Part shown: piece after piece, positions 9,505-19,397 of the stretch
How the letters are laid out: each line of letters begins with the position of its first letter
Numbering within the stretch: the stretch's first letter is position 1
Origin: Chara braunii
Lineage: Eukaryota > Streptophyta > Charophyceae > Charales > Characeae
Assembly (NCBI GenBank): GCA_003427395.1
Contig: BFEA01000757.1
Location: 55,670-88,965 of the forward strand
DNA length: 33,296 bases
Reading direction: 5' to 3'
Position numbers and translations under genes: made by a program
Notes under the pieces: model-generated
Told to the model about the DNA's origin: nothing
Seen by the model: only the letters and a program-made list of their open reading frames with translations
Databases searched by the model: none

Positions 9505-9781
9505 CCCCCAAATCATATTAAACCGCCAGTACCCTGCCCACACAAAATTTCTCGACTTCCCGACTTCATGGAAGTCATGGGTAGTCCTGGTAAAGGCTTG
9601 GTACAGGCGCGGAACCCGTGTGGGTAGTTGCTCGTTATAAAATGAGTGACCAGAGAAGACAATAGCGAAATAAAGAAGAAATAGAAACACAAATAAGGGA
9701 AAAACAAAAAGTGAAAGTTCTGAAAAAGAAACTTGCTCTCACCATGGCGCAAGCAGCGGGCTATGGGTCACGAAACAAACT

Positions 9782-9998
9782 GGGGCCTCGCTGCCCTGCA
9801 ATCCAAATGTGAAAAAGCGAGAATGAATCTGCTGCGATATCATAGGATGCTGCAAAGAAGTTTAGCATGGCCCTGCTCAAGGATGACACGCATAAATTGA
9901 AAAATGGTCCAAATTAGAGAAGGAAAACAAAAAAACAAAAAACAGTTGTCATTGATTTTGTCTTTTTGTGCGTGTGGTGAGTGGTTGAGCAAGGCCCC
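9782..9998 (+). mobile_element. Hairpin-ended unit carrying U6-like sequence, unit 1
   Basis: The left arm starts GGGGCCTCGCTGCCC and runs to GTGAAAAAGCGAG. The right arm ends GTCTTTTTGTGCGTG...GAGCAAGGCCCC and is roughly the reverse complement of the left. Between them, 9826-9917 is U6-like: GATGCTGCAAAGAAG, TTAGCATGGCC, AAGGATGACACGCATAAATT and AAATGGTCCAAATT. An A-rich run and TTGTCATTGATTTTGTC then lead into the right arm. The U6 part lacks the 5' stem-loop and has substitutions, so it is not a working gene. Confidence 0.65.
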
Positions 9999-10013
9999 TC
10001 GTCCAACGAATAT

Positions 10014-10223
10014 GAGCCCTCGCTGCCCTAGTGTGGCCAAAACGAGAATGAATCTTCCATCACAACATGGGTGGATGCAGAGAAGATAAGCATAGCCCTG
10101 CACAAGGATGACACACACAGATTGAGAAATGGTCTAGAATTTGACCAAAAAAAAAAAAAGAAAGATATAGTTGTCATTGTTTTTGTCCTTTTGTGCATGC
10201 GGTGAGTGGTCGAGTGACGCCCC
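10014..10223 (+). mobile_element. Hairpin-ended unit carrying U6-like sequence, unit 2
   Basis: Same order as unit 1: GCCCTCGCTGCCCTAG, AAAACGAGAATGAATC, then U6-like GATGCAGAGAAGATAAGCAT, CCCTGCACAAGGATGACAC and GAGAAATGGTCTAGAATTT (10050-10142), an A run, TAGTTGTCATTG, and the right arm TTTTGTGCATGCGGTGAG...CGCCCC. The U6 part is closer to genuine U6 than in unit 1. Unit starts are about 230 bp apart, giving a head-to-tail array. Confidence 0.65.
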
Positions 10224-10231
10224 GTCGTCTA

Positions 10232-10283
10232 ACAGAGTGAGTGAATCTTCCGTTAGAACATGGGATGATGCAGAGAAGATGTG
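10232..10283 (+). mobile_element. Truncated third U6-bearing unit
   Basis: GAGTGAGTGAATCTTCCGTT, then AGAACATGGGATGATGCAGA and GAAGATG match units 1 and 2 and the 5' part of the U6 core, then homology stops. No right arm follows. It shows that the array once continued or that a partial unit was duplicated. Confidence 0.55.
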
Positions 10284-11030
10284 GAGTGTATATGCCCTCA
10301 ACCACGGTGCCCCATAAGCTGATGTGGTCCCCTGCCTTCGACGGCTCTTTTGACAGTAGAGGCTGCTCATAGGGAGAAAAAATTGAAAAGAATGAACGAG
10401 GAAGAAGGATGTTAGATGACGGGGAAAAAAAGGAAAAAAAAAAAGACAAAGGGGAAAAGAAAAGAAACAACCAATATATTAGTACTGGTTGCGAGTAATG
10501 AAGGATCGGTTCCCCGCTATGTCTCCACCGCTGACAAGCTCCATTCACCAAGCACAAAGAGGTTCGATAGCTTCCCCCAAAAAAGATTCGGGAAGGCTGC
10601 TTCGGGGGTACTGGTGGTTCAAGGGACTGCTTGTCACTGAGGCCACCTCCACTGAATAACTTCACATCCCTTTGCAAGATGGCCCTAGACTTTGTGCAAT
10701 GGCCCTTTGCAATGAGGCTAAGCTGCGGAATGCTAGTGTGGTGCAGGGGGTTTGAATAGGGGGAATGAAGAAGAGGCTTCCCTAGGACTGGAAGAAGAAG
10801 GGTCACCTACTCTTTATAGACCAATATGGGAATCAAGAGGAGGTAGACGAACTCACAGTCCTCGAGGAAGAAGCAGAGCAAGGACACGGCGAGGAAACTG
10901 GTCGATAGGGAGGAGCTGCAACTGTGTGGAAGGGTAAGGGGGCTGGTCCATCCAATGGACCAGCCAAGGGTCAAGAAAGAAAGCAAGCCCACTAGAGTCT
11001 CACCATGGGTAAAAGAGGGGCTTGAGAGGA
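10284..11030. other. Anonymous sequence with A-rich tract; no gene
   Basis: The longest minus-strand frame here (10806 to 10174, 210 codons) owes its length to the A/G-rich tract at 10416-10470, read as Phe/Ser-rich sequence, and it runs through the U6-like unit. I do not regard it as a gene. Confidence 0.4.
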
Positions 11031-11036
11031 TCGCTT

Positions 11037-11470
11037 GGGAGGACTGACACGGGAGGGGGGCATGCATGAAGTTCAACGAATTGGGCCACATCGAGAGGTG
11101 ATGTCCCAAGGCCAACCCCGGAAAACCAGACGAGCCAGTAGAAGTAGTTGTCACTGTACAGATTCTAAAGAGGTAGGAGATAAGAGTCCCCGTCGGGCTA
11201 GATAATCCCTCGACCTTGCAGAATAGGATGGTTATGGCTACTGACCCTTGGGAGGACTGACACTGGAGGGGGTAATGCATGAAGAGCGGCGAATTGGGCC
11301 ACATCAAGAGGTGATGTCCCAAGGCCAAACAGGGAAACCAGACGAGCCAGTAGAAGTAGTTGTCGCTCTACAGATTCTAAAGAGGTAGGAGATAGAGTCC
11401 CCGTCGGGCTAGATAACCCCTCAACCTCACAGAATAGTATGGTTATGGTTACTGAGTCATACTGACCCTT
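11037..11470. repeat. Tandem duplication, two units of about 213 bp
   Basis: GGAGGACTGACAC(G/T)GGAGGGGG occurs at 11038 and 11251. The following blocks GAATTGGGCCACATC, AGAGGTGATGTCCCAAGGCC, CCAGACGAGCCAGTAGAAGT, ACAGATTCTAAAGAGGTAGG and GTCCCCGTCGGGCTAGATAA recur in order in both. The units differ at scattered sites. The second unit is followed directly by a gypsy protease fragment, so the repeat may be part of that element's non-coding or gag region. Confidence 0.8.
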
Positions 11471-11499
11471 TAGTCATCCCGCAGTCACAATCAGACCAG

Positions 11500-11721
11500 G
11501 TGTTGCTCTGTTCACGCAATGCGACTGAGTCCTTAGAGGAGCTAGACCTTGCTTGGTCTCAGAAAGATCTCATGGCTTCCTGGGTGACTATGGCCGAAGG
11601 TCCTAAGGACGAATTGGTAGTAGTGGAAGCTGATGTAGGTGGCTATAAAGCAGTGGGACTAGCAAACGTTGGTTCCACTCGCAGTTACATTAGTTGTGCT
11701 TGTTTAGACAGGTTGTGCTGA
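11500..11721 (+). pseudogene. Ty3/gypsy-type aspartic protease fragment
   Basis: The 73-codon open frame contains LVVVEADVGGYKAVGLANVG followed by STRSYIS. This is the start of a retroviral-type aspartic protease: a strand, then the active-site turn followed by a hydrophobic strand. The expected catalytic Asp in the D(S/T)G motif is replaced here (NVGSTRSYIS), so it would be inactive. Translation stops 20 codons after this motif, and the R1 repeat copy follows within 40 bases. It does not connect to the gypsy remnant at 5.3-7.1 kb. Confidence 0.65.
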
Positions 11722-11756
11722 GGGGATCAAGTGCCTTAAAGAAAAGAAACGGAAAA

Positions 11757-11940
11757 AAAAAAACACTGGTCCTTATGGGCCTGTCTCCATATTCATTCAG
11801 GGGAGCGTCGGTCCAGTTCCTTGTCCACCGGCAAGTCATGAAATTGACAATACAACTCGCTCATGCTTAAATCCGTCTGGCTGGAGGACCCCTGATCAGC
11901 ATTGATGACCCGAGAACTGCAGCATTGACTGTCAGCTTGC
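11757..11940 (-). mobile_element. R1 retroposed family, copy 2
   Basis: Read on the minus strand it shares GCTGACAGTCAAT, CAGCCAGACGG, GACTTGCCGGTGGA, AGGAAC and CCATAAGGACC, in the same order as copy 1 at 4455-4683. Here the end is followed by GTG and a run of 11 T, as expected of a Pol III terminator and not of a poly(A) tail. Its presence in a T-ended and an A-tailed form suggests retroposition from a Pol III transcript. No clear target-site duplication was found. Confidence 0.55.
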
Positions 11941-12179
11941 CATTCTCATACTCATTCCTCACTGATGCTTCCCCTACTACCCCTAGTCTCTGTACAGATC
12001 GGGTTGGTAGCCAAATCCAGTCTTGAGTGCCCTTCTCTAGTTTTCAAGTCCATGTTTGATCCTGAACTTCCTCTTGCTGGCCGCTGGTATGTCGTGCTAT
12101 TGCTGGCTCTGAATTGTGCTTATCATTCCATCTGATGCGTAGCCCTTGGAGGATCGTTGCCACCTTTCCTTTACCTAGC

Positions 12180-12960
12180 CAAGCCAAGTATATTGAAATT
12201 TTCTTTTGAACTCTGAGTCCGGGTCACTTTGGATTAGTAGTCTGATCTGTCACCATTCACATAAGCTCTCCACCTCAATAAGATTCTTGGTTGCTGCCCA
12301 CACCTTCTGTCTGGAGTTCCTCGTTTCTTCGAGAGTAATGCTGCATCTCTCTTGTCAAACTACCCATAATATCGCCTCCTTCCTCGCCGGTCCATACCAT
12401 ACACGTTCTGGTTTGCGGAAGTTCGCAGGGATGTTAGTCCACAGAAGGAGCTGGATGGGCGGTTCCGGAAAAAGGGGAGGAGAGTAAGTGGAACTGAAGA
12501 TCAGCTGCTCTGGCCCAATATTCTGTTGCTTTGGTGCAGCGTATAAGACAGTGTATCGTATCTTCCTGTTCTTGATCAGAGCGTACTACGCATAGGTGCG
12601 AGCTGTTAGAGTCTGTCCGTTTTCTTGGGATGTGGATCCACTGGTTGGCTGACTGGCAGAGAGACATAGGCTATGAGCCATTGGAGGCTTCTAATCTTCA
12701 GAGGTTCGATGACTTTATAGTTTTTTCCATGGACTGTTATCGATCTGGTTAGCTTCGTCTCCTATCAGTGCTGTCCATCTCCTATTAATTGCTGGCTTAG
12801 GATATTTGGCTTTTAGTAGTAACTTGTAGCCAAACTTAATTGTGTATTCAGATAATTGGGGTCGGGTTGTTGTCCTTGCTCTTAACCCTTGCTCTCTGCC
12901 TCAGATTTCCATACCCATTCGAGTGGACTCGAAATCCAAGTCATGTATTAGGGCTTTTGG
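12180..12960 (-). pseudogene. Non-LTR retrotransposon (LINE) ORF2 C-terminal remnant
   Basis: Reading the minus strand, one frame contains EDTIHCLIRCTKATEYW, which fits the Cys/His signature of the reverse-transcriptase zinc-binding domain found after the RT of plant LINEs (a C..C...E...H....C layout). A shifted frame downstream reads LLWTNIPANFRKPERVWYGP and then ERCSITLEETRN, typical of the tail of such proteins. Stops and frameshifts break it, and no RT core or endonuclease is recognisable nearby. A LINE is relevant because several poly(A)-tailed retrocopies lie in this window. Confidence 0.6.
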
Positions 12961-13515
12961 TAGGAAGATTGACTTCGGTCATAACCCCATTACGTGAACC
13001 TTATAGAGGATAAATGTGTCGAAAATTTTGGTTTTGGTGTCAGCAATGCTCAGCATTATTGATTATCGGGGAGTCTAGTCTTGTGTAGTCGATGGGGGAA
13101 CTGGTGGGCTCTGGCCAGGACTGGTTCTTGGGTGAGTAAACACCATGCACCTTGTTTCCATGATAATCTGGGCTTTTGTTTTTCAAGTCAACGAAGGAAT
13201 TTTATCGCATCTGCACTAAGGGTTAAGCTTTTTCTGTGTTTCCCGACCCATTGTGAACTTCCTGGCAACGACCGCAACCGCATGAAGCTGATTAAACTCT
13301 CACACTGCACCTTTGGGTTGTGTGATCACTTACTTGTTCAGGTTGCTGAAGGCCTGGATGGTCGCAAATTTGTTGGCGCTGTGTTCTTTTTGTGCTGAAC
13401 TGTTTCAACTTTAAGTGTGCTGGACCAGTACGTGCGTGGTGGCTGAATGGAAGTACACACACGTGACTGTTGATGAACAGATCAAGAGTTCCAGTCCTGT
13501 TTGACGCCAAGTCTG
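12961..13515. other. Anonymous sequence between LINE and L2-like fragments
   Basis: A 105-codon plus-strand frame (13081-13398) shows no domain I know. It could belong with the L2-like fragment downstream, but there is no direct support. Confidence 0.3.
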
Positions 13516-13660
13516 CATGACCCTTATGGGCTGGGTACTTTGATTCATAATGTTGAATGCAATCCAGGCCAAGGTGCCAAATTCGTTTGGGCTGCAGGGA
13601 CTGTTGCTCAATTGATTCAGAAACATGGGGCATACAGTAAGGTTAAGTCTTTAAAAAGAG
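13516..13660 (+). pseudogene. rpl2: Ribosomal protein L2-like fragment (mitochondrial/bacterial type)
   Basis: The frame reads LGTLIHNVECNPGQGAKFV, then WAAGTVAQLIQKHGAYSKVK. Bacterial and organellar L2 proteins carry G..(I/V)HN(V/I)E..PG.G....R(A/S)AGT.AQL...(.)GAY at this point, so the match is good over about 45 residues; the usual Arg before AAGT is Trp. N-terminal RNA-binding and C-terminal parts are not found. An A|GTAAGG string at the end of the match (about 13637) could be a splice donor. Alternatives are therefore an exon of a nuclear gene for mitochondrial L2, or an inserted mitochondrial rpl2 fragment. Confidence 0.6.
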
Positions 13661-14094
13661 GAAAAGGTGTGGATGTTGGGCTGATAACTGTTTTGGCTCT
13701 GGATTCCCCATGTCCCTGAAAACATGCAGCGTCTCGCCAGGGTTTCTAGCATACACATGTTGGCATACTTTGCAAGAATGTGCTAATGCGGCCATCTCCG
13801 TCATTTCAACTCAGGTAAATAGGTTCTTCCGCAAACTTTGAGCAAGAGAGTCCACTCTTCCTCGACATTGAGAGAGAGCAAGCAAGGAAAGACGATCAGA
13901 AAAAGAAAAGGGATGGTGGGAGAGGCTTGATGTCGAATGGTGTGGCAGTAGTGCAGCTGGGGCATGGGCATGCATGAATTGTGTGAAGTCGTACATTGCA
14001 TTTTTCCTCCTCCTCCTCCTCCCCCCTCCGCTGGTGCTGTATGTTTTCTTTTTTGTTTCCACTTAAGTGTTTCCTTTCTATTGTCGGGGGTAGC

Positions 14095-14190
14095 AGGATT
14101 TGAACCCGCAACCTGCCCAAATATTGCAAGCTGTTTGCCGTTTTTGTTATTGCCAGGATCTGAACCTGGGACCCAAGCAAGGCAAGGTAA
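14095..14190 (-). repeat. Two tRNA-like 3' halves (B-box/T-arm), probable SINE debris
   Basis: On the minus strand, GCGGGTTCAAATCCTGC (14097-14113) and CCAGGTTCAGATCCTGG (14153-14169) each form a T-arm with a Pol III B-box core. They are about 57 bp apart with no matching 5' halves. This resembles a tandem or decayed tRNA-derived element and not a tRNA gene. Confidence 0.45.
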
Positions 14191-14647
14191 ATACTAAATA
14201 GTAAATACTAAATATAGTTTGTTTTACTTTTCAGTTTTGAAGCTGGTGAGTTTTGGACTCAGGGTGCTCGGTAATCCCACCATTGCCAGTGGAAGTTTTG
14301 GACCTTTTGAACTGGTAGTGGCAGGGTTTTCCGGTGGCAGACCCAGAATGCCCTGGACAAGTAGTGTCTGATCAAAAGCCAAGAGCATGGCCACTGTTCT
14401 GATGACACTCATGCTGAATTCATTCGTCAAGTGTTTGCTGCTCGGTGAAACTGGAAGAGCGCTTTGAGTGCTAGTGAAAGGACAGAGAGGGCGTAGCCGT
14501 AGCCAGTATGTTATCTTGCTTATTACTGGATTGTTTCTTTAGCTGATTGTTGGATGTTGCTGAGGGGGCCAGTTTTTCCTGGTTCCATCAACTGTTTTGA
14601 ATCTTTGATGCAAATGTGTTGAATTCCATTTTTTTTTGTCAAGACTG

Positions 14648-14735
14648 ACGAGTGTAGCTCTGTTGGTACTCACAGACCGTTGAAATACAGACACAAGTTT
14701 GAATCCAGATATCAGCTGAACAAAATAAAATAATT
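14648..14735 (+). mobile_element. tRNA-derived SINE-like head with A-rich tail
   Basis: TAGCTCTGTTGGTA (14655-14668) is an A-box/D-arm. AGTTTGAATCC (14696-14706) is a B-box at tRNA spacing. A TTGAAAT string lies where the anticodon loop would be. Stems pair poorly, so this is not a functional tRNA. A short AAATAAAATAAT tail follows, giving the outline of a tRNA-derived SINE of about 90 bp. Confidence 0.4.
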
Positions 14736-14829
14736 CTGAATTGCCTGGGGGTGGTCGGTTCAATGATGATACCTTAAGGCCCTTGTCCTTTCCAAAAAAA
14801 CATTTGTGTGAAGTTTGCAATCAAGCATG

Positions 14830-15976
14830 ATCTCTCGCCAACCAACTCCACCTCCTTATCGTCTGCACTCTTATTCAAACAATAAATAATAGTAATAATG
14901 ATGAATGGCTGAACCAGAATCAAAGTCTGAATCCCACTTCTACTGCTTGGCTTAACTAGAGGCCCACCATAGCCATGACCTCCTTCTTCTTCCTCTTCAA
15001 TCAGGCCGAGGCTATGGCGGACTACTAAGGGCCTGGCCCTGCTGTGCAAAAGACAACGCAATGCAGGTATGTCCGCTGCTGTTCAGGCCTCCATGCCTGG
15101 CTCTGCCTTGAAGCCTTATTGGTGCGGCGCAACCCCACTGGGGCTTTCCAGATGCAGCGCCTAACAAGGTGATGAAGATGGCGTCCACCATAGCCAGGTA
15201 AGTACCTCGCCACTCTCCTCCCTAGTCCCCTTCTTCCTCCTCCTCCTCCTGGTGGAGATCCACCATAGCCGAGGTGGAAGCTCCCGGCCTTCTTCCTCCT
15301 CCCAGTGCTGGACTGCCCAGCGCTTTTCCTCCAGCTGCACTCTGAATGCTAGCGCCCGCTCAAGCAGCATGACGCCCAACCTTGCATACCGCAAATGAGG
15401 TAGAGCCCAGCGGCCTACCTGCCTCTTGGGTGGTGACTTCCAGACCACGCGGCCTCCAAGCAACTGGTACCTCCTCCCTTTCGGAGGGAAGCATCATTGC
15501 AGGCTCTGATATCATCCGAACAGGCCCTAGGCTACTTGGACTGGTACACACCTAGACGTAGCCTACCAGCTACTGGGCCTCTAAAAATGCCAAATTTTCA
15601 TCTTCTTTTGCTCGGCCTCCAGTTCCTGACACATCTACCGCTACTTGAGCGGTACCGGCGTACTTGCTACTCGAGTGTTTTTCCCCACCGCTTCAAGTGC
15701 CACGGGTCTACTCCCACTTCTTGAGTGTTTTCCCCGCTGCAACCCTCAAAGTTACGGCCACAGGTAAGTACCAAGCAAACAAGTGCCCTGGCGCGCCACA
15801 CACACACTCAGACCGACAAGCACTCAGGCAGGGACACGAACCAGCAAGCACACACACACACACACACAGACTTAGAAAACTCAGCAGAACGCGGGAATCT
15901 CAGCACGGCATTCATTCCAGCGGCAAAACTCAGAAATCAGCAGTGTTCTCAGTCTGTGTTTTGGCGGGTCATTACA
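14830..15976 (+). repeat. LTR-like repeat family L, copy A (5' truncated)
   Basis: Copy A aligns with B (27991-29384) from TCTCGCCAACCAA onward: CTTATTCAAACAATAAATAA, ATGATGAATGGC, GGCCGAGGCTATGGCGGACT, CCACCATAGCCAGGTAAGTA, CCTCCCTTTCGGAGGGAA, TTGAGTGTTTTCCCCGCTGC, CACAGGTAAGTACC and a final CATTACA. It contains two consensus 5' splice sites (15195-15203 and 15761-15769) and an AATAAA. The first ~150 bases present in B are missing. No protein is encoded. The interpretation as an LTR rests on the terminal TG...CA of copies B and C. Confidence 0.65.
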
Positions 15977-16070
15977 CTGGAAAATTATAGCAGCGGTATA
16001 AGAGTAGGTGACAGTCTCGACTCACTGGAAAATTATAGCAGCGGTATAAGAGTAGGTGACAGTCTCGACT
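15975..16070. repeat. Exact 48-bp tandem duplication after LTR copy A
   Basis: CACTGGAAAATTATAGCAGC begins at 15975 and again at 16023, and the two 48-base units appear identical. The first unit overlaps the last bases of the LTR-like copy, so the duplication happened at that junction after or during insertion. Confidence 0.85.
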
Positions 16071-16214
16071 TCAGACTCGTGCTGGGCCTGATTGCCCACC
16101 GTGTCAGCAAGAGTGCGCCACATCATCAAGTACCACATGAGCACACCATCTCCCCTCCTATCAAATATTTATCTTGCGTCATGTCTGGTTGTGACCGTTT
16201 TCTGAAGGCAAGGT

Positions 16215-16500
16215 TGACGTTGGGGTAAAAGATGGCGAGCAGCAACTAAGTATAAGGGGCAAAGGAATAGGTGCCTGGTGAAGGGAAAGTTGACGTTGGG
16301 ATAAAAGGTTGTGAGCAGCAACTACGTGTATGGGTAATTCGATTACACACGTACAGGCTAGGGACACACCGTAAATCTACAAGAAGCTACCGCCGCCATG
16401 TTGAGGTAAAAATTGGCGAGCAGCAACTAAGCTTATGGGCAATCTGATGACTTGCTTAAAGGCGAGGAACAGACCGTACATACGACAAGCTACCACCGCT
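16215..16500. repeat. Irregular tandem repeat with three units
   Basis: GTTG(A/G)(C/G)G..(A/G)TAAAA..TGGCGAGCAGCAACTA is recognisable at about 16213, 16287 and 16402, spaced 75-115 bp. The second and third units also share (G/C)AATTCGATTAC or GCAATCTGATGAC, GGGACACACCGTA or GGAACAGACCGTA, and AAGCTACC(G/A)CCGC. The units are diverged. Function unknown. Confidence 0.6.
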
Positions 16501-16537
16501 TTCAAGGAAAGGAAAGTCAGGTTGAACCGATACAGAA

Positions 16538-16933
16538 ATGCCGACATCAGGGAAGCCCTCAGCCACTGTGCTTGGAACTGGAAGCAGGATTGGGAGGCGC
16601 AGCTATAAAGCAACCAAGTGGATTTGGATGCCAGGATCAGGGCATCTCAGGATGAAGAGTTGCAGAAGAAGGGCATTGGTGACCGTAAGAAGGTTGGGGA
16701 TGGCAAGAGCGCTGATGTTGGGAACATGCCTACATGCTGTGGATATGGACAGGATGAAGAAGTCAATTCATGCCATGTCCAAGCATCCATTACAACAGAT
16801 AGCTGTGTTGGGTGACACCCGGAAGGCACTGCAGGCCTCCCCTCAGCTGCAGCAGACTTTGGCAGGCCTTCCTCCTGGCATGCAGGAGCGAATCAAGAAG
16901 GCCATAATTTACAAGAGCACTGTATTGATATGA
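16538..16933 (+). CDS. Unrecognised open frame, 131 codons
   Basis: The C-terminal part (HAVDMDRMKKSIHAMSKHPL, then SPQLQQTLAGLPPGMQERIK) reads like real helical protein, while the N-terminal part is Arg-rich and less convincing. I do not recognise a family. It stops at 16933 and shows no retrotransposon motif. It may be an exon or a decayed retrotransposon piece; another frame of the same stretch also lacks stops for 65 codons. No promoter or splice evidence is visible. Confidence 0.25.
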   Translation: MPTSGKPSATVLGTGSRIGRRSYKATKWIWMPGSGHLRMKSCRRRALVTVRRLGMARALMLGTCLHAVDMDRMKKSIHAMSKHPLQQIAVLGDTRKALQASPQLQQTLAGLPPGMQERIKKAIIYKSTVLI

Positions 16934-17164
16934 CTTGGGGAGGCAGAGTGCAGAGTGATGCGGGGTTGGATAGATCCAGAGTACCAGCATACTAGGGAAT
17001 CCTAGATGAATGATTTTGATCGTATTCAATTCTTTCTACCTTACCTGACAACAAAGTATTATGTTGAAAGCCAATTCTTTGCTAGAGTCGTTTTTCGTGG
17101 GAGCCTGTGAAATTCTGTCCACCACACAACTTTCTCTAACAAAGGCCGAAGATTAGATCCTTAG

Positions 17165-17640
17165 AAGCTTTCAGTGGACTGCTTACGGATGATGTTGAAG
17201 TCTGGCTGGAGAAGGTGAAGCGTCAGACTTCTTGTTATGGACTAACGGACAACATCGTGTAGCTCCAGCTCGTCGTTGGTAAAACAGCGGCGGCGGCCAA
17301 GTCCTTGGCCAACTTGGAAACTTCCTCAGTTGGCGAGTTGGAAGATTATGTGCAGAATTCTCTTTGGAATTCTTCAACAGGTTGCTTGGCCGATACCTGC
17401 CGGTCAAGTGTGAGGACAGGGTAGATGACCGACCAATCGAACTTTCACAGCAGCTGTTCAGGGAAACAGCTGGTGATCTTATGCAGGAATTTCATCGCCT
17501 GCTGCAGACCTAAATCTGGAGCTGGGTCAAAAGCCCACCGTGCATCATTTAGTGACAGCGCTTGCTGCGCTTCCCTAAAGATTAGCAACCCTCTTGGGCT
17601 GCAAGCGCAAGGGGTTGCAGACCCTTAGGACCATGGCTGA
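17165..17640 (+). pseudogene. Ty3/gypsy Gag capsid remnant
   Basis: Reading plus-strand frames with stops and shifts, FSGLLTDDVEVWLEKVKRQ is followed by YGLTDNIV, GKTAAAAKSLANLET and ELEDYVQNS, then in another frame DDRPIELSQQLFRETAGDLM and EFHRLLQT. This follows the capsid pattern of plant Gag proteins (F.G....V..WL..V......L.D.......L.GKAA.W). At least one in-frame stop and one frameshift are present. No protease or RT follows before the anonymous region at 17.7 kb. Confidence 0.6.
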
Positions 17641-18380
17641 CAAGGCTTTTATGTTTTGGAAGAGGTGGTGAAGACTGCTGAGGCATTGACAGCCAGGCAT
17701 ACAGGATCGGCTCGGAGTTACTTTAGTTGACCATGTGTGATGGAACTGCATCTTAGTGAGAAGATGCAGGTTCTAAGTAGGCCTATAGTGTCTAGGTTAG
17801 CTAACAACATTCACAGATCACAATAGAAAACTACATTAGGGCACAATGGGAGGTGGGATACCAAAAAACTGGTCTCTTTCGGCTGCTTCACTTTTCCAAA
17901 CGGGTTTCAAATGTTTTTAGGATGGGAAGGAGTAGGTCTTGCAAGTGGTATGTGGACTAGATAGGTGGTCGTAGCTTCTGGCTAGAGACGCCAGCGGCAA
18001 GTCAAGACCTGTTACGGTGCTCTATTGATTGTTTGGCGTCGAGAAAAGGGCTTTCATAATCAATTCGACGTCAGCATTGTGTGTTCTTGTAGTGGTGTGA
18101 TCTTGGCCTTTTCACATCTGCTTTCAGTCTGGTTGTCGCATTCACCCTGGTCAAGCGAGTTTGTGTTGGTCATGAACCGAGATTCTCACGGGCAGGTTCC
18201 TTCCGTTTCCTGCTTTCTTTCTCATTTTTGGGATTTCCCAAAACACCATGGTCCTCCCCAATCTGGGCCGGTTTTGGTTGCTCTACCAGGCCCAAAAAGT
18301 CAGTTCAACATTTTTCTGGGCCCGCCTAGGACTTGAACTACCGTCCCAGGTTGCCTCCCATTTAAGAAAAAAATTCCAAG

Positions 18381-18410
18381 AGGGGGGGTGGGGGTGGGGG
18401 GGGGGGGGGG
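18381..18410 (+). repeat. G-run tract with quadruplex potential
   Basis: Seven, five and then fourteen G separated by single T residues. Four G-tracts of three or more can be drawn easily, so a G-quadruplex is possible. It may also be a site of sequencing length error. Confidence 0.7.
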
Positions 18411-19311
18411 CTTGTTCCAAAAAAAACACCAGACCTGGACATCATGAGCTGGGCCCTCTGTATGGCGATTCGGTTGTCCAGATCGTAGTCCTGGTTTGCA
18501 TTGTCATCTAGAATCAGGACGGTGCCATGCACTTCATTGTTTCCATGCATATTCGTGCTGTCATATCATGCATCATCACATCATATTGTATCATTCTGTT
18601 CATCCTTTGTTAGTGTCACATGATCACTGCCCTACAACCGTGATTGTCTCACAGACTCCAATTGTTGCGTTGTTGTCACCAACAGGTTCTAATAGTCACA
18701 TTCTTGTCACACATCAGCCGCCTTGATATGTTGCTGTATGTTACATTGTGTGCCTTTGGCAGTCTCTACTACTGGCGGCAGGGTTGAGGCCAACACCAGC
18801 CCAAGCTACGATTGTCAGCTGGGTAAGATGATGCATGTTCTCCTTTCCGAATGGATTTCATCTCAAATGTTGGGCTTGAGGATATCACGCGCAGCACATC
18901 ATCACTTAGTCTCGGCAGAATCTTTGGTTCTGGCCTCTTACACAACAAACTGATAATGAATGTTATTATGTTGCCCTTCATGAAGAGTTTTGTTTTTTCC
19001 TTCTTGCGAGACGGGTGGCGAGGGGGATGAGAAGGTGGGAGGAAAAACATAGACTTATGACTGAATCTTCTTACCCTTCTGGGAGATTTTTGTGAGTGAC
19101 TTTTGAGATACCGGTGGTACAGTGCTGCTCTTTTTGTGTGTGTGCTTGAGGTCTCCTCTTAGACTCTTACACATACCTGTCTCTGTTAATCTTGTGGCCG
19201 TTTTTCGTTTTCTGAATTAATAAGCCAGATTTATCATCCTTGTGCAGCTCTGTTTTTCCTTAACCCCTACGTTGGCACTCTCCCTGCTCTTCCCACTCCG
19301 CCTGCTCTGTC

Positions 19312-19312
<1 letters not shown>

Positions 19313-19392
<80 letters not shown>
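19313..19392. repeat. Poly-C tract followed by (CT)n microsatellite
   Basis: About 31 C, one G, seven C and then about 20 CT units. The complementary strand is a G run next to (GA)n. Exact lengths may be unreliable in the assembly. Confidence 0.9.

Positions 19393-19397
<5 letters not shown>

Noticed and set aside
10174-10806. 210-codon minus-strand open frame
   Set aside because: Its length comes from an A/G-rich tract read as Phe/Ser-rich sequence, and it crosses a U6-like unit. No domain is present.
14040-14062. Coding meaning of the CTCCTCCTCCTCC stretch near 14010-14025
   Set aside because: It is a short low-complexity tract giving Pro- or Arg-rich peptides in different frames; nothing else supports a gene.
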